Assembly (NCBI RefSeq): GCF_009299485.1 | Contig: NZ_WBSO01000005.1 | Coordinates: 79,375 to 143,374, forward strand | Direction of reading: 5' to 3' | Length of the DNA: 64,000 bases | DNA from: Bifidobacterium apri | GTDB taxonomy: Bacteria; Actinomycetota; Actinomycetes; Actinomycetales; Bifidobacteriaceae | Shown: piece after piece, positions 9,106 to 17,134 of the stretch | Numbering within the stretch: position 1 is the stretch's first letter | Layout of the letters: each line of letters opens with the position of its first letter | Notes under the pieces: generated by a model | The model's database searches: none | Told to the model about the DNA's origin: nothing | The model's input: only the letters and a program-made list of their open reading frames with translations | Program-made: the position numbers and the translations under genes

Positions 9106-10179
9106 ATGTCCGACGAAATCAAGGACGTGCCGGAGGATACGCTCGAGGGCGAGTCCGGGGAGACTGAGACCACAGCTGAGAAGCCCAAGCGCAACCACAA
9201 GAAGCTCACCGCCATCATCATCGCCGTCATCGTCGTGGCGCTGGTGGGTATTGGCGGCGGCTACGCCTACTGCACCCATCAAGAATTGACTGCATACCGT
9301 GCGGCGGTCGCGCAGGCGGAAGCGGCTGACAAGGCGCTCTCGAAGACGGTGGACGAGGCCACCGCGACCGAGTACAAGGCGGATCAGCTCAAGGAGCCGA
9401 AGCTGCTGGACAAGCTCGACGGCGCCATCAAGAAGGCGAAGGCGCTCAAGGGCGTCCACGAGGACCAGCCGGGCGAGTGGCTGGTGTGGCAGCTCGCCTC
9501 CGCGAAGCAGGCCAATGCCACGGACGCGGACGAGGCCAATGCCCAAGCGAGGGCGCTTGATGCCGCGCTCAAGGCCGTCAAGGACAGCAAGCTGGCGAAG
9601 GAGCTGGACACCGCCAAGACGCAGCTCAAGCAGGGTATTGACAGCGCAAGCCGGACCCTCAAGGACACGGAGGGGAAGGTGGCAGACAACGCCACCCGCG
9701 ACAGCCTCACGAAGGCCATCGACGAGGCGAACAAGACCATCGGCAAGAAGGACGTGTCCGACCCGAAGACGTACACCGGCCAGCAGGCGAAGCTCGACGT
9801 CGCCGTCAAGCAGGTGAACGACTCCAAGGCCGCGAAGGAGAAGGCCGACGCCGAGGCCGCAGCCAAAGCCCAAGCGGAAGCCGAAGCGAAAGCGCAGGCA
9901 GCCGCCCAAGCAGCCGCAGCAGCCGCGCAGTCGCAGCGCTCCTACTCCAAGTCCTCCACCCGTGGGTATTCCTCCAGCAAGAGCTACACCGCCCCGAAGA
10001 AGTCCAGCAGCGGGTATTCCGCCCCGCAGCGGTCTTACACCGCCCCGAAGCAGTCCAGCAGCGGCGGCTCAACGAGCGGCTCAACGAGTGGCTCAACAAG
10101 CGGCGGTGGGTGCCCGCTGTGCAGGGCTTATGGTGACCCTAACGCTCCGGGTGACCCTGACGCTCCGATTGTGCGCTGA
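9106..10179 (+). CDS. Membrane-anchored coiled-coil protein, unknown function
   Basis: A 357-aa protein that I do not recognise as a named family. An acidic N-terminus (about 33 residues) leads into one transmembrane helix (TAIIIAVIVVALVGIGGGYA, about 35-54). A long Lys/Ala/Glu-rich region (about 60-290) then looks strongly helical or coiled-coil. A Tyr/Ser-rich stretch (SYSKSS, GYSSSK, SYTAPKKSSS repeats), three STSG repeats, a CPLC pair and a short GDPNAPGDPDAP tail follow. The arrangement suggests an extracytoplasmic stalk and surface-exposed tail. ATG 9106 has a GGGAGGAACG site. It is divergent from the Xre gene, which may control it, and it ends just before a clear terminator. Confidence 0.7.
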   Translation: MSDEIKDVPEDTLEGESGETETTAEKPKRNHKKLTAIIIAVIVVALVGIGGGYAYCTHQELTAYRAAVAQAEAADKALSKTVDEATATEYKADQLKEPKLLDKLDGAIKKAKALKGVHEDQPGEWLVWQLASAKQANATDADEANAQARALDAALKAVKDSKLAKELDTAKTQLKQGIDSASRTLKDTEGKVADNATRDSLTKAIDEANKTIGKKDVSDPKTYTGQQAKLDVAVKQVNDSKAAKEKADAEAAAKAQAEAEAKAQAAAQAAAAAAQSQRSYSKSSTRGYSSSKSYTAPKKSSSGYSAPQRSYTAPKQSSSGGSTSGSTSGSTSGGGCPLCRAYGDPNAPGDPDAPIVR

Positions 10180-10198
10180 TAACGTTCCTCTCCGATAA

Positions 10199-10231
10199 GC
10201 CTCACCTTCCCATCGAAGGTGAGGCTTTTTT
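10199..10231 (+). terminator. Rho-independent terminator
   Basis: Perfect 11-bp stem GCCTCACCTTC / GAAGGTGAGGC with a short loop and TTTTTT run, 20 bp after the coiled-coil gene. Confidence 0.92.
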
Positions 10232-10375
10232 CATATGCATCGCAGCCCTATTAATGCTACGGTTGCCCCCAGTACTTCATTCTCCCTGCGTAATACCTGC
10301 CTCTTGATTGCCTGTTTGACGGCGAGCAGGCCGCTTGTGTGGCCTTGCCTATGTAGTCAAGATTCAAGGAGCGTT

Positions 10376-11518
10376 ATGCAGTTGAAGAAGCATAATTCTA
10401 AGACTCCGCCCGAGCGCAAGCCGAAGTGGTTGAGGAAGGGTATTGCCCTTCTCACGGCTGTGGCGACTCTTGCCACGGGCGGCATCATTGCTTCCACAGC
10501 CTACGCTGGCGGTGGCGGCGGCAACGAAACGGCTGGACCGGGTGGAACCCCGAGCAAAAGCCGTGATGTTTGGTGGACATACAAGGATCAGGCGCTTTCC
10601 AACCCGAATGACGTGACCTCAGGCTCGTTCGGGTCTGCCGCATCTGATGCGCCGGTCTACGAGGCCTTTAAAGAAGCGGGTATTTCGGTCGATACCGAAG
10701 GACCGACCAAGATTACGGCGGCTCGCGAGCAGGCTTATAACGAGTGCGTGAACGGCTTCCACCAGCGTCATCCGGGTGAGGGTGACGGCGACTGCCGTGT
10801 GGTCGCGGTCGGTGCCATGTTGGGCGACAACGCGTACCACGGCACTTCTTGGCAGGAGGACATAGCGTCCCACTGGGTCACGTATTGGGATCAATACATC
10901 AAGCCAGTTGAGTACAACTATGCCGGCACCCGGGGCTACCATGTTTATGCGCCATTTGAAGACGATAAGAGCATGTCCGTCCAGGGCATAATGAACGAGA
11001 GGGTGTGCGGTAACGCGGCTTCTTGCCCGGCAGAAAATAAAGCCGTTATAAACCAGTTGAGCATCGTGGTGATCGTTCTGGACAAGTACCAGCCTGCTGC
11101 GCCGATTGTGAAGTTCACCCCCACCATCTCCACCGATGCCCCTCACATCATTCAGGAGGGGCAGTCCATCACCGACAAGGTGACGGTCGGCTTGAAGCTG
11201 GGTGACAAGTGGGCTGACGGCGTGAGCATCACGGCGAAGGGGTATTACTTCACCGGTTCGAAGGACGTGATCCTCAAGCAACGTCAATATACGGGCGATA
11301 AGACCGACGCCGGTTTCAAGGCTTACCTCACCAATATCGAGAAGGCCGGAGGCGTGCAGCTGGGTGACCCGGTGACGTTGACGTTCACCGGGATTGGCAA
11401 TCAGACAGCGACCCTCAATAAGAAGGCTCCCGCGAACACGTGGGGCACGTGGGTGTTCGACGGTAAAACCAGCGGAACGGTGGCGGGATTCGTCGGAGGG
11501 CGGTGTGCGCTCATATGA
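10376..11518 (+). CDS. Secreted surface protein, probably truncated
   Basis: A 380-aa exported protein. Start ATG 10376 follows CAAGGAGCG; the N-terminus is basic (KKHNSKTPPERKPKWLRK), then LLTAVATLATGGIIASTAYA, a clear signal peptide ending in AYA. The mature part has no motif I can name; its Gly-rich start and beta-rich body resemble bifidobacterial surface proteins that carry isopeptide domains and an LPXTG anchor. No LPXTG, hydrophobic segment or basic tail is present. The frame ends in GFVGGRCALI exactly where a plasmid Rep remnant, on the other strand, begins (the two overlap by 8 bp). The likely reading is loss of the original 3' part through a rearrangement. It may be a pseudogene that still encodes a secreted fragment. 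Confidence 0.6.
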   Translation: MQLKKHNSKTPPERKPKWLRKGIALLTAVATLATGGIIASTAYAGGGGGNETAGPGGTPSKSRDVWWTYKDQALSNPNDVTSGSFGSAASDAPVYEAFKEAGISVDTEGPTKITAAREQAYNECVNGFHQRHPGEGDGDCRVVAVGAMLGDNAYHGTSWQEDIASHWVTYWDQYIKPVEYNYAGTRGYHVYAPFEDDKSMSVQGIMNERVCGNAASCPAENKAVINQLSIVVIVLDKYQPAAPIVKFTPTISTDAPHIIQEGQSITDKVTVGLKLGDKWADGVSITAKGYYFTGSKDVILKQRQYTGDKTDAGFKAYLTNIEKAGGVQLGDPVTLTFTGIGNQTATLNKKAPANTWGTWVFDGKTSGTVAGFVGGRCALI

Positions 11519-12067
11519 TGTCCTCGGCCCTCAGGCTGTCGTCGAGTCCGATGAGATGGAAGCGCCCGGCCGGGGCTTGCTCGGGGTCGCCGAGGTAGTC
11601 GGAGATCTCGTTGGGGTCGTAGCGGTGCATGCCGCCCTGTCTGGTCATGTAGATGACCTGGCGGAACTTTCTGAACATCGCCTTGCGTTGGGGCCGTTCG
11701 ATCTCGCTATACAGTTCGTTGAGGGGCAGGTTGCTCACGATCCACACGGTATCGTACATGGCGATCCGGTTGTGGTAGCGGGCGGCCAGAGTGGTGCGCC
11801 ACCGGTCGGTGACGTTCAAGAGCTGGTCGAACGGCAGCGTGCCGGCGAACTCGTCCATCAGCAGCACCTTCTGGTTCTCGTAGCCGTCGAAGGGATGCTG
11901 GTAGTCGCTGACGCGGTACACGTCCTCGGGCGCATATTTGTTCATCACATAGGAGGTCTTGCCCACGCCCGTCTGCCCGTACAGGTAGTAGACCTCGATG
12001 TCGCGGCTGCTGCTGGAGTTGTAGATCGACCTGTCCCTTGCCTCGATGAGCCGCGAGAGCCATCCAG
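11511..12067 (-). pseudogene. CRESS-type plasmid Rep, superfamily 3 helicase fragment
   Basis: The reading frame encodes the C-terminal helicase half of a rolling-circle Rep like those of circovirus-type (CRESS) plasmids, a type reported from Bifidobacterium. In order: Walker A GQTGVGKTSYVM (plus-strand about 11940-11979), Walker B VLLMDEFAG (about 11850-11876) and motif C VWIVSNLPL (about 11728-11754), then a plausible native C-terminus at 11511. Homologous reading continues upstream through WLSRLIEARDRSIYN and then breaks. The N-terminal HUH nuclease domain is absent and there is no start codon or ribosome-binding site at the break, so the gene is inactive. It abuts an integrase fragment on the same strand, forming a chimeric scar of integrated plasmid DNA. 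Confidence 0.75.
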
Positions 12068-12217
12068 CTAGGCATACGCCAACGCCTCCGCGCCAAGAGG
12101 GAACCTCCTGCCCCCCCTCTTGCCCGGCTCCTTCGGATTGGGATACCGCGCCAACAGATACGTGGGCACGCCATTGCGGTTCTTCCTCTTCACCACTGAA
12201 CCGAACCGTCTGCTCAA
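12068..12217 (-). pseudogene. Tyrosine integrase, N-terminal fragment
   Basis: A 49-codon start of a phage or island-type integrase. A TTG start at 12217 has an AGGAGAAGAGG site. The product begins RRFGSVVKRKNRNG and continues VPTYLLARYPNPKEPGK, which resembles the arm-type DNA-binding beginning of bifidobacterial tyrosine integrases. The frame stops at TAG after LAYA, right where Rep-like sequence begins, so the catalytic domain is missing. Assignment rests on sequence style, not on the catalytic residues. Confidence 0.55.
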
Positions 12218-12417
12218 ACCTCTTCTCCTGCGTACGGGGCTAGCCTTCCCGCAACGGCCGGCGATACCCCCAGATGATACCCCAAGGCGCGCAAACCGAC
12301 ACAAACAGAGCCACCGAGACACGAACACCAAACCATCACAAACCAAGTAAAACCCGCAAAACGCAACAAAAACGGGGCTCCCGAACCAAATCGGAAACCC
12401 CGCAAACACAGCCCAGT

Positions 12418-12463
12418 CTGCTGCTGTCTACGCTGAACAGCCAGCCAGCGTAGACAGCAGCAG
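12418..12463 (-). terminator. Terminator hairpin of gdhA, dispersed dyad family
   Basis: Perfect 18-bp inverted repeat (CTGCTGCTGTCTACGCTG and its complement) with a 10-nt loop, 8 bp after the gdhA stop. Its core CTACGCTG/CAGCGTAG is shared with the dyads at 14734-14940, 45383-45600 and 57234-57279. Confidence 0.75.
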
Positions 12464-12470
12464 AAGAGGA

Positions 12471-13817
12471 TCAGAAAATACCCTGCGCGACCATCGCGTT
12501 CGCGACCTTGACGAAGCCGGCGGCATTCGCACCGAGCATCAGATCGCCCTCGTGACCATACTCCTTCGCGGCGTTCAGGGAATTCGCCACGATGTCTTCC
12601 ATGATCTGCTTGAGCTTGGCATCGACCTCGTCAAAGGTCCAGCTCAGTCGATACGAGTTCTGACTCATCTCCAAGCCGGATACGGCCACACCGCCCGCGT
12701 TGGCGGCCTTTGCGGGGCCATACAGCAGCTTTGCGCCCTGATATACGGCGATGGCTTCCGGCGTGCTGGGCATATTCGAGCCTTCGCACACGACCGTGCA
12801 ACCGTTGTCAACAAGTGCACGGGCGGATTCACCGTCAATTTCGTTCTGCGTGGCGCACGGCAGTGCGATATCGCACGGCACGGTCCACACATTACGGCAA
12901 TCATCGTGATATTCGGAACCGGGAACACGCTCCGCATACTCCTTGATGCGCCCGCGGTGACCGAGCTTGATGTCCTTGACCACATCCAGGTCGATGCCCT
13001 TGGGATCATAGACATAGCCGTTCGAATCGGAGCATGTGACGACTTTGGCGCCCAGACGCTGTGCCTTTTCAATCGCGAAAATCGCGACATTGCCGGAACC
13101 GGAGACGACGACGGTCTTGCCTCGGAAGGAATCGTTGCGCAGGACGCGCAGCGCTTCCTGCGTGTAGTAGCACAGCCCGTAGCCGGTCGCCTCGGTGCGT
13201 GCCAGCGAGCCGCCGAATTCCAAACCTTTGCCGGTGAGCACGCCGGAGTATTCGTCGCGGATGCGCTTGTATTGGCCGAACAGGTAGCCGATTTCGCGGG
13301 CGCCGACATTGATGTCGCCGGCGGGAACATCGGTGAACTGGCCGATATGACGCTGCAACTCGGTCATGAACGCTTGGCAGAAGCGCATCACCTCACCGTC
13401 GGAACGGCCCTTCGGATTGAAATCAGAGCCGCCCTTGCCGCCGCCCATGGGCAGACCGGTCAGGGAATTCTTGAGAATCTGTTCAAAACCAAGGAACTTG
13501 ATTACGGATTCGTTCACGGTCGGGTGGAAGCGCAAACCGCCCTTATACGGGCCAATGGCGGAGTTGAATTGCACGCGGTAGCCGCGATTCACCTGGACAT
13601 GGCCTTCGTCGTCCGTCCAAGCGACACGGAACTTCACCAGACGCTCCGGCTCGACGAACCGTTCCAGCACACCGTTACGCTCATATTCAGGGTGCTTGGC
13701 GACGACCGGTTCCAAGCTTTCGAACACTTCACGGACAGCTTGCAGGAATTCAGGCTGATCGCCGTCGCGACGTTCCACTTGCGCATACACGCGTTTGACA
13801 TACTCTTCAGTGAGCAT
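12471..13817 (-). CDS. gdhA: NADP-type glutamate dehydrogenase
   Basis: Catalyses reductive amination of 2-oxoglutarate with ammonia to glutamate, the main ammonia-assimilating step in many bifidobacteria. At 448 aa it has the usual length of the hexameric NADP-specific enzyme. The substrate loop GGLRFHPTVN, the catalytic-lysine motif PMGGGKGGSDFNPKG and the dinucleotide-binding segment VVSGSGNVAIFA are all present in order. ATG is preceded by GGGGAGAG. The gene is monocistronic and divergent from mscL, with about 350 bp between them, and ends at a strong hairpin. It lies immediately beyond the plasmid/integrase scar and is itself intact. Confidence 0.96.
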   Translation of the reverse strand: MLTEEYVKRVYAQVERRDGDQPEFLQAVREVFESLEPVVAKHPEYERNGVLERFVEPERLVKFRVAWTDDEGHVQVNRGYRVQFNSAIGPYKGGLRFHPTVNESVIKFLGFEQILKNSLTGLPMGGGKGGSDFNPKGRSDGEVMRFCQAFMTELQRHIGQFTDVPAGDINVGAREIGYLFGQYKRIRDEYSGVLTGKGLEFGGSLARTEATGYGLCYYTQEALRVLRNDSFRGKTVVVSGSGNVAIFAIEKAQRLGAKVVTCSDSNGYVYDPKGIDLDVVKDIKLGHRGRIKEYAERVPGSEYHDDCRNVWTVPCDIALPCATQNEIDGESARALVDNGCTVVCEGSNMPSTPEAIAVYQGAKLLYGPAKAANAGGVAVSGLEMSQNSYRLSWTFDEVDAKLKQIMEDIVANSLNAAKEYGHEGDLMLGANAAGFVKVANAMVAQGIF

Positions 13818-14174
13818 AGCTCTCCCCTCATTGGTCGGGTTATTGATAAGACGGTTTTATTCTAAGCGCGGGCGTATATGCCGGCAAGAGCATGTGCGGC
13901 GATTTCCGCCCTTTGGACATGAGACAGACGGTGAAATGTACACAAATACGGGAAGGTCTGGCTTCATCAGGCGTGTCGCGCCACCAATCCCTGCCCGCCG
14001 GACGGTACGATGGCAACCAGGCGCTGTATCCACAGCCCACGTCGACTGCATTTCCCTTGGCGGACGCCGGCGGCGCACCACCTGACGAATTGTCGTCCTG
14101 AATGCCGGTAAACGGACAACATTGGAACCATCCAGTATGACCATCAGTCACATTCATACGAATCGAGAACAACA
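13818..14174. other. gdhA-mscL divergent intergenic region
   Basis: About 357 bp holding both promoters. AT-rich sequence just upstream of gdhA (TTATCAATAACCCGACC on the minus strand) could be part of its promoter. I find no convincing riboswitch or RNA gene here. Confidence 0.4.
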
Positions 14175-14642
14175 ATGATAGACGGATTCAAGAAATTCAT
14201 CGCCCGTGGCAACATGATCGACATGGCCGTCGGTGTAGTGATGGGCGCTGCAGTCACCGCTGTGGTGAACTCCATCGTCAACAACCTGATCAACCCGCTC
14301 ATCGCCATGATCTTCGGCAAACCCAATATGGACGGGCTGCTCGCCTTCACCTTCAATGGTGCGACCGTGTCCTTCGGCGCGATTCTCAGCGCGCTGCTGA
14401 ACTTCCTGATTGTTGCGGCGGCTGTGTACTTCTGCATTCTGGTGCCGATCAACAAGCTGCGGGATATGTCGGAGGCGTTGATTGCCAAGGCCAAAGGCGA
14501 AGCGGACGCCAAGGCTGAAGAAGAGCAGGAACAGAAGCTGAGCAACGACGAAGAGACCGTGCTGTTGCTGCGTGAGATCCGTGACCAGCTTGCCAAGCAG
14601 AATGGGGAAGCCGCCGCAGATATTCCGTCTGGCGTGCGCTGA
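14175..14642 (+). CDS. mscL: Large-conductance mechanosensitive channel
   Basis: Homopentameric channel that opens on membrane stretch to release solutes during hypo-osmotic shock. The 155-aa protein has the MscL start MIDGFKKFIARGNMIDMAVG, first helix with GVVMGAAVTAVVNSIVNN, a short extracellular loop, second helix LLNFLIVAAAVYFCILVPIN and a charged, coiled C-terminal bundle (KAEEEQEQKLSNDEE). Length and order of elements are normal. No strong Shine-Dalgarno is evident (GAGAACAACA upstream). Downstream lie repeats, not another gene in the same direction. Confidence 0.95.
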   Translation: MIDGFKKFIARGNMIDMAVGVVMGAAVTAVVNSIVNNLINPLIAMIFGKPNMDGLLAFTFNGATVSFGAILSALLNFLIVAAAVYFCILVPINKLRDMSEALIAKAKGEADAKAEEEQEQKLSNDEETVLLLREIRDQLAKQNGEAAADIPSGVR

Positions 14643-14650
14643 CACGCGAA

Positions 14651-14728
14651 ACCCGAACCCCGAACCCTGAACCTTGACCCCTGAACCTCTGAACCTCTGA
14701 ACCTCGAACCCTGAACCCTGAACCCCGA
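14651..14728. repeat. GAACC(C/T)TG-type short tandem repeat
   Basis: About ten imperfect copies of a 7-8 bp unit (GAACCCT, GAACCTCT, GACCCCT) directly downstream of mscL. Copy number is likely to vary between strains. Confidence 0.8.
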
Positions 14729-14733
14729 CCTTC

Positions 14734-14940
14734 CCAAACTGTCTACGCCTGTGTGCCCGTTTGCGTAGCTGGTTTGTGGGTGTTTCCAAACTGGTGATGT
14801 TGGCGGGTTCCTGAGCGTGGCTGGTTTGTGGGTGTTTCCAAACTGGTGATGTTGGAGGGCTCTTGAGCGTGGCTGGTTTGTGAGAGATTCCAAACTGTCT
14901 ACGCTTGGGAGGCTGTTTGCGTAGCTGGTTTGTGGGGGTG
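14734..14940. repeat. 52-bp tandem array with internal dyads
   Basis: Four units begin with CCAAACTG at 14734, 14786, 14838 and 14890, a constant 52-bp step. Each unit ends with CTGGTTTGTGG and can fold CCAAAC...GTTTG. Units 1 and 4 keep the CTACGC/GCGTAG inner arm; units 2 and 3 carry GATGTTGG...GAGCGTGG instead. The dyad matches those near 12418, 45383 and 57234. A partial copy (GCGTAGCTGGTTTGTGG) lies at 15046-15062. Confidence 0.9.
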
Positions 14941-14977
14941 GGCGGCAGGGATGTACTGGAACTGTCGTCCCCGCCTG

Positions 14978-15017
14978 CTTCTGCCGACGCTGAGAGCCCT
15001 GTCAGTGTCGGCAGAAG
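14978..15017. repeat. Hairpin of the CTTCTGCCGACGCTGA family
   Basis: Inverted repeat CTTCTGCCGACGCTGA / TCAGTGTCGGCAGAAG with an 8-nt loop. Two further members are at 28486-28577. Confidence 0.85.
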
Positions 15018-15084
15018 GTTGGGAATTCGATAGGCGGCGGTTGTGCGTAGCTGGTTTGTGGGTGGAATACGTGGGAAATACGAT

Positions 15085-15123
15085 AACCCCCGGAACTCTG
15101 CTGAATTCAGGATTCCGGGGGTT
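15085..15123 (-). terminator. Terminator of the tRNA operon
   Basis: Stem AACCCCCGGAA / TTCCGGGGGTT, 8 bp beyond the 3' end of tRNA-Ala on the minus strand. Confidence 0.75.
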
Positions 15124-15130
15124 TCTGTTG

Positions 15131-15203
15131 TGGAGCTAGCCGGGTTCGAACCGGCGACCCTCTGCTTGCAAAGCAGATGCGCTACCAGCTGCGCTATAGC
15201 CCC
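15131..15203 (-). tRNA. tRNA-Ala (anticodon TGC)
   Basis: 73-nt cloverleaf on the minus strand: acceptor GGGGCTA pairs with TAGCTCC, D-arm GCGCAGCTGGTAGCGC, anticodon stem-loop CTGCTTTGCAAGCAG with TGC, and T-loop GGTTCGAACC. The CCA end is not encoded. It is the second gene of a two-tRNA operon. Confidence 0.97.
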
Positions 15204-15247
15204 GTGTGAAAAAAAGAGCGGCTCGCTGGCCGCTGATTTTTTCGACG

Positions 15248-15321
15248 TGGGCCCGGGAGGACTTGAACCTCCGACCTCATCCTTATCAGGGATGCGCTCT
15301 AACCACCTGAGCTACGGGCCC
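15248..15321 (-). tRNA. tRNA-Ile (anticodon GAT)
   Basis: 74-nt cloverleaf on the minus strand: acceptor GGGCCCG / CGGGCCC with discriminator A, anticodon loop CTGATAA containing GAT, and T-loop GGTTCAAGTCC. It is first in the operon, 44 bp before tRNA-Ala. A tRNA-Ile/tRNA-Ala pair near gyrA is typical of actinobacteria. Confidence 0.97.
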
Positions 15322-15351
15322 GATCCATACGCTAAAAGCGCACAAGCAGAT

Positions 15352-15379
15352 ATAATACCATATTTGGGACTTCCGTCAA
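15352..15379 (-). promoter_or_regulatory. Promoter of the tRNA-Ile/Ala operon
   Basis: On the minus strand TTGACG (15379-15374) and TATTAT (15357-15352) are separated by 16 bp and sit 30 bp upstream of tRNA-Ile. This is a near-consensus housekeeping promoter. Confidence 0.75.
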
Positions 15380-15584
15380 CCTGGGTCCATCCGGCGTGTC
15401 GGGATTGGATCTGATCGGTTGTTGTCTGATTATTCGCACCTGACGGACATGCTGATGCATCGATGTCATGACGGGCATCCCTGCAGCACATCGGGCGGTA
15501 AGCACCGTTAACGGTGCCCGCGCGAACCCCGGCATGCAATGCTTAGACGCCGGCACTTCTTCGGCATCGACTACGCTGATGGGC

Positions 15585-16271
15585 ATGTGTGGACGATTCG
15601 CGGCAGAGCTTGATTACCCTGAAATTGCACAGATGCTGCACGCACAACCGTCCGCCGGATTGCCGAAACGGTCATGGAACATCAGTCCCACTCAAACCAT
15701 AGCAATCGTCGGACAAGACGCGCATGGCGTCAATCACCTTGCCCCGGCTTACTGGTCGCTGATTCCGCCCGCCGCCGAATCAAAGAAACTCCCCTACCCC
15801 ACATTCAATGCGCGCATCGAATCGGCGCTTGACAAACCGACCTTCGCACAAGCTGCCAAACATAATCGCGCCATCATCCCCGTATCTGGCTACTACGAGT
15901 GGACGCCGGATCGCGAACCCTACTACTTCCATGCGAACGACAACCATCCATTGCTGCTGCTTGGCTTGTATTCCTGGTGGAAGCCCCGGGAACAAGCACA
16001 TGCCACGTGGCTGCTCACCGCAACCATCCTGACGCGTGACTCGGTCGGCATCGCCGCGCAGGTACACAATCGGATGCCAGTGCTGACCGACACGCAACAC
16101 GCTCAGGAATGGCTCAATCGCGACATTCCCGGAGATGATATTCTCCCCGCGGCATCCTCACGCGGGGCGGCGTTGTCGCAGACATTGCTGGCGTGCCACC
16201 GTGTCGCGCCGTTGCACGGTGACGGTCCGGAACTCACCGAGCCGTATGATGACATGATGTTGCGCTTCTGA
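15585..16271 (+). CDS. SRAP (HMCES/YedK) abasic-site DNA-protein crosslink protein
   Basis: Member of the SRAP family, which forms a stable thiazolidine crosslink to abasic sites in single-stranded DNA and protects them from error-prone processing. The start at 15585 gives MCGRFA, and Cys2 exposed after Met removal is the crosslinking residue, which decides the start codon. The conserved asparagine is in RSWNISPTQ, the active-site glutamate region in GYYEWTP, and the family motif RMPVLTD precedes the C-terminal helices. Length is 228 aa, as expected. It precedes a metallopeptidase gene on the same strand by about 70 bp; a shared transcript is possible. Confidence 0.9.
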   Translation: MCGRFAAELDYPEIAQMLHAQPSAGLPKRSWNISPTQTIAIVGQDAHGVNHLAPAYWSLIPPAAESKKLPYPTFNARIESALDKPTFAQAAKHNRAIIPVSGYYEWTPDREPYYFHANDNHPLLLLGLYSWWKPREQAHATWLLTATILTRDSVGIAAQVHNRMPVLTDTQHAQEWLNRDIPGDDILPAASSRGAALSQTLLACHRVAPLHGDGPELTEPYDDMMLRF

Positions 16272-16341
16272 CCGCGGACCGTACCATCCGGTCGCATACG
16301 AATACCGTATGAGGAACCGGAAAACAGAAAGGACCCATGCC

Positions 16342-17115
16342 GTGACCTACCGACGCCGCGTCTCAAGGCGCGTCATCTCGACCGACACCATCGATATCGA
16401 CGGAATGACAGTCACGGTGATCCGCAAGCCGATCCGCAATATGTATCTGCGTGTCCAGCCGCCAAACGGCGACATCCGGGTGACCGCCCCCGCACGCATA
16501 TCCGCCGGGCAAATCGTGACATTCGTCCATGCAAGACAGGAGTGGATCCGCGCCCAGCAACGAAAAATCCAGTACATGCAACGCGAGACGCGGCATTTGA
16601 TCGAGGCCGTGGACGAAGACGATAAGCGGATAGCAACCGGTGAACGGTTGCCATCCCAAACCCAGACAGTGACACAAGCCGACGGGCAGCCGGGGCGGGA
16701 AAGCCATTCGGGAGACGACGGACAGCACAATCCAGACAGACAGCTTCCAAGAAGCGGACACGCAGATGCCACGGTGTGGACCGATGAAGTCCAACGGTAT
16801 GCCCGGCACACGCTGGAACAGCGGCTTCCCGCGTTGCTGGACCATTGGACGCGCGTAATCGGGCGCTCGCCGACGCGCATCACATTCCGCATCATGCGGT
16901 CGCGCTGGGGGTCGTGCACCCCCGCGACAGGGCGAATCCGGCTGAACCTGCAACTGGGACTGATGGAACCGCGATTCCTGGAATATGTGCTGGTCCATGA
17001 AATGACCCACCTGTGGGTGGGCGGCCATGGACCGAGGTTCCAGCAGCTGATGGACCGGTTCCTGCCCGGATGGCGTGACCTGCGTCGGGAACTCAACCAA
17101 TACGCCGTGCTATAA
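16342..17115 (+). CDS. YgjP-like zinc metallopeptidase (DUF45)
   Basis: A 257-aa protein of the YgjP/DUF45 (M48-like) family. The zinc site HEMTHLWVGGHGPRF carries HExxH at about H219-E220-H223 with a third histidine downstream; RSRWGSCTPATGRIRLNLQL just before it is the family signature. The N-terminal beta domain (RNMYLRVQPPNGDIRVTAP) is separated from the catalytic part by a polar, Gln/Asp-rich linker (about residues 90-145) longer than usual. GTG 16342 is chosen because AAAGGA lies 8 bp upstream; an ATG at 16309 in frame has no such site. Substrate unknown; cytoplasmic. Confidence 0.8.
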   Translation: MTYRRRVSRRVISTDTIDIDGMTVTVIRKPIRNMYLRVQPPNGDIRVTAPARISAGQIVTFVHARQEWIRAQQRKIQYMQRETRHLIEAVDEDDKRIATGERLPSQTQTVTQADGQPGRESHSGDDGQHNPDRQLPRSGHADATVWTDEVQRYARHTLEQRLPALLDHWTRVIGRSPTRITFRIMRSRWGSCTPATGRIRLNLQLGLMEPRFLEYVLVHEMTHLWVGGHGPRFQQLMDRFLPGWRDLRRELNQYAVL

Positions 17116-17134
17116 GGCTGTGCGTGAGTGCTGC

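Noticed and set aside
12120..12409. Extended upstream start of the integrase fragment to 12409
   Set aside because: The upstream part is Cys/Phe/Val-rich and unlike integrases, and a ribosome-binding site exists right at TTG 12217.
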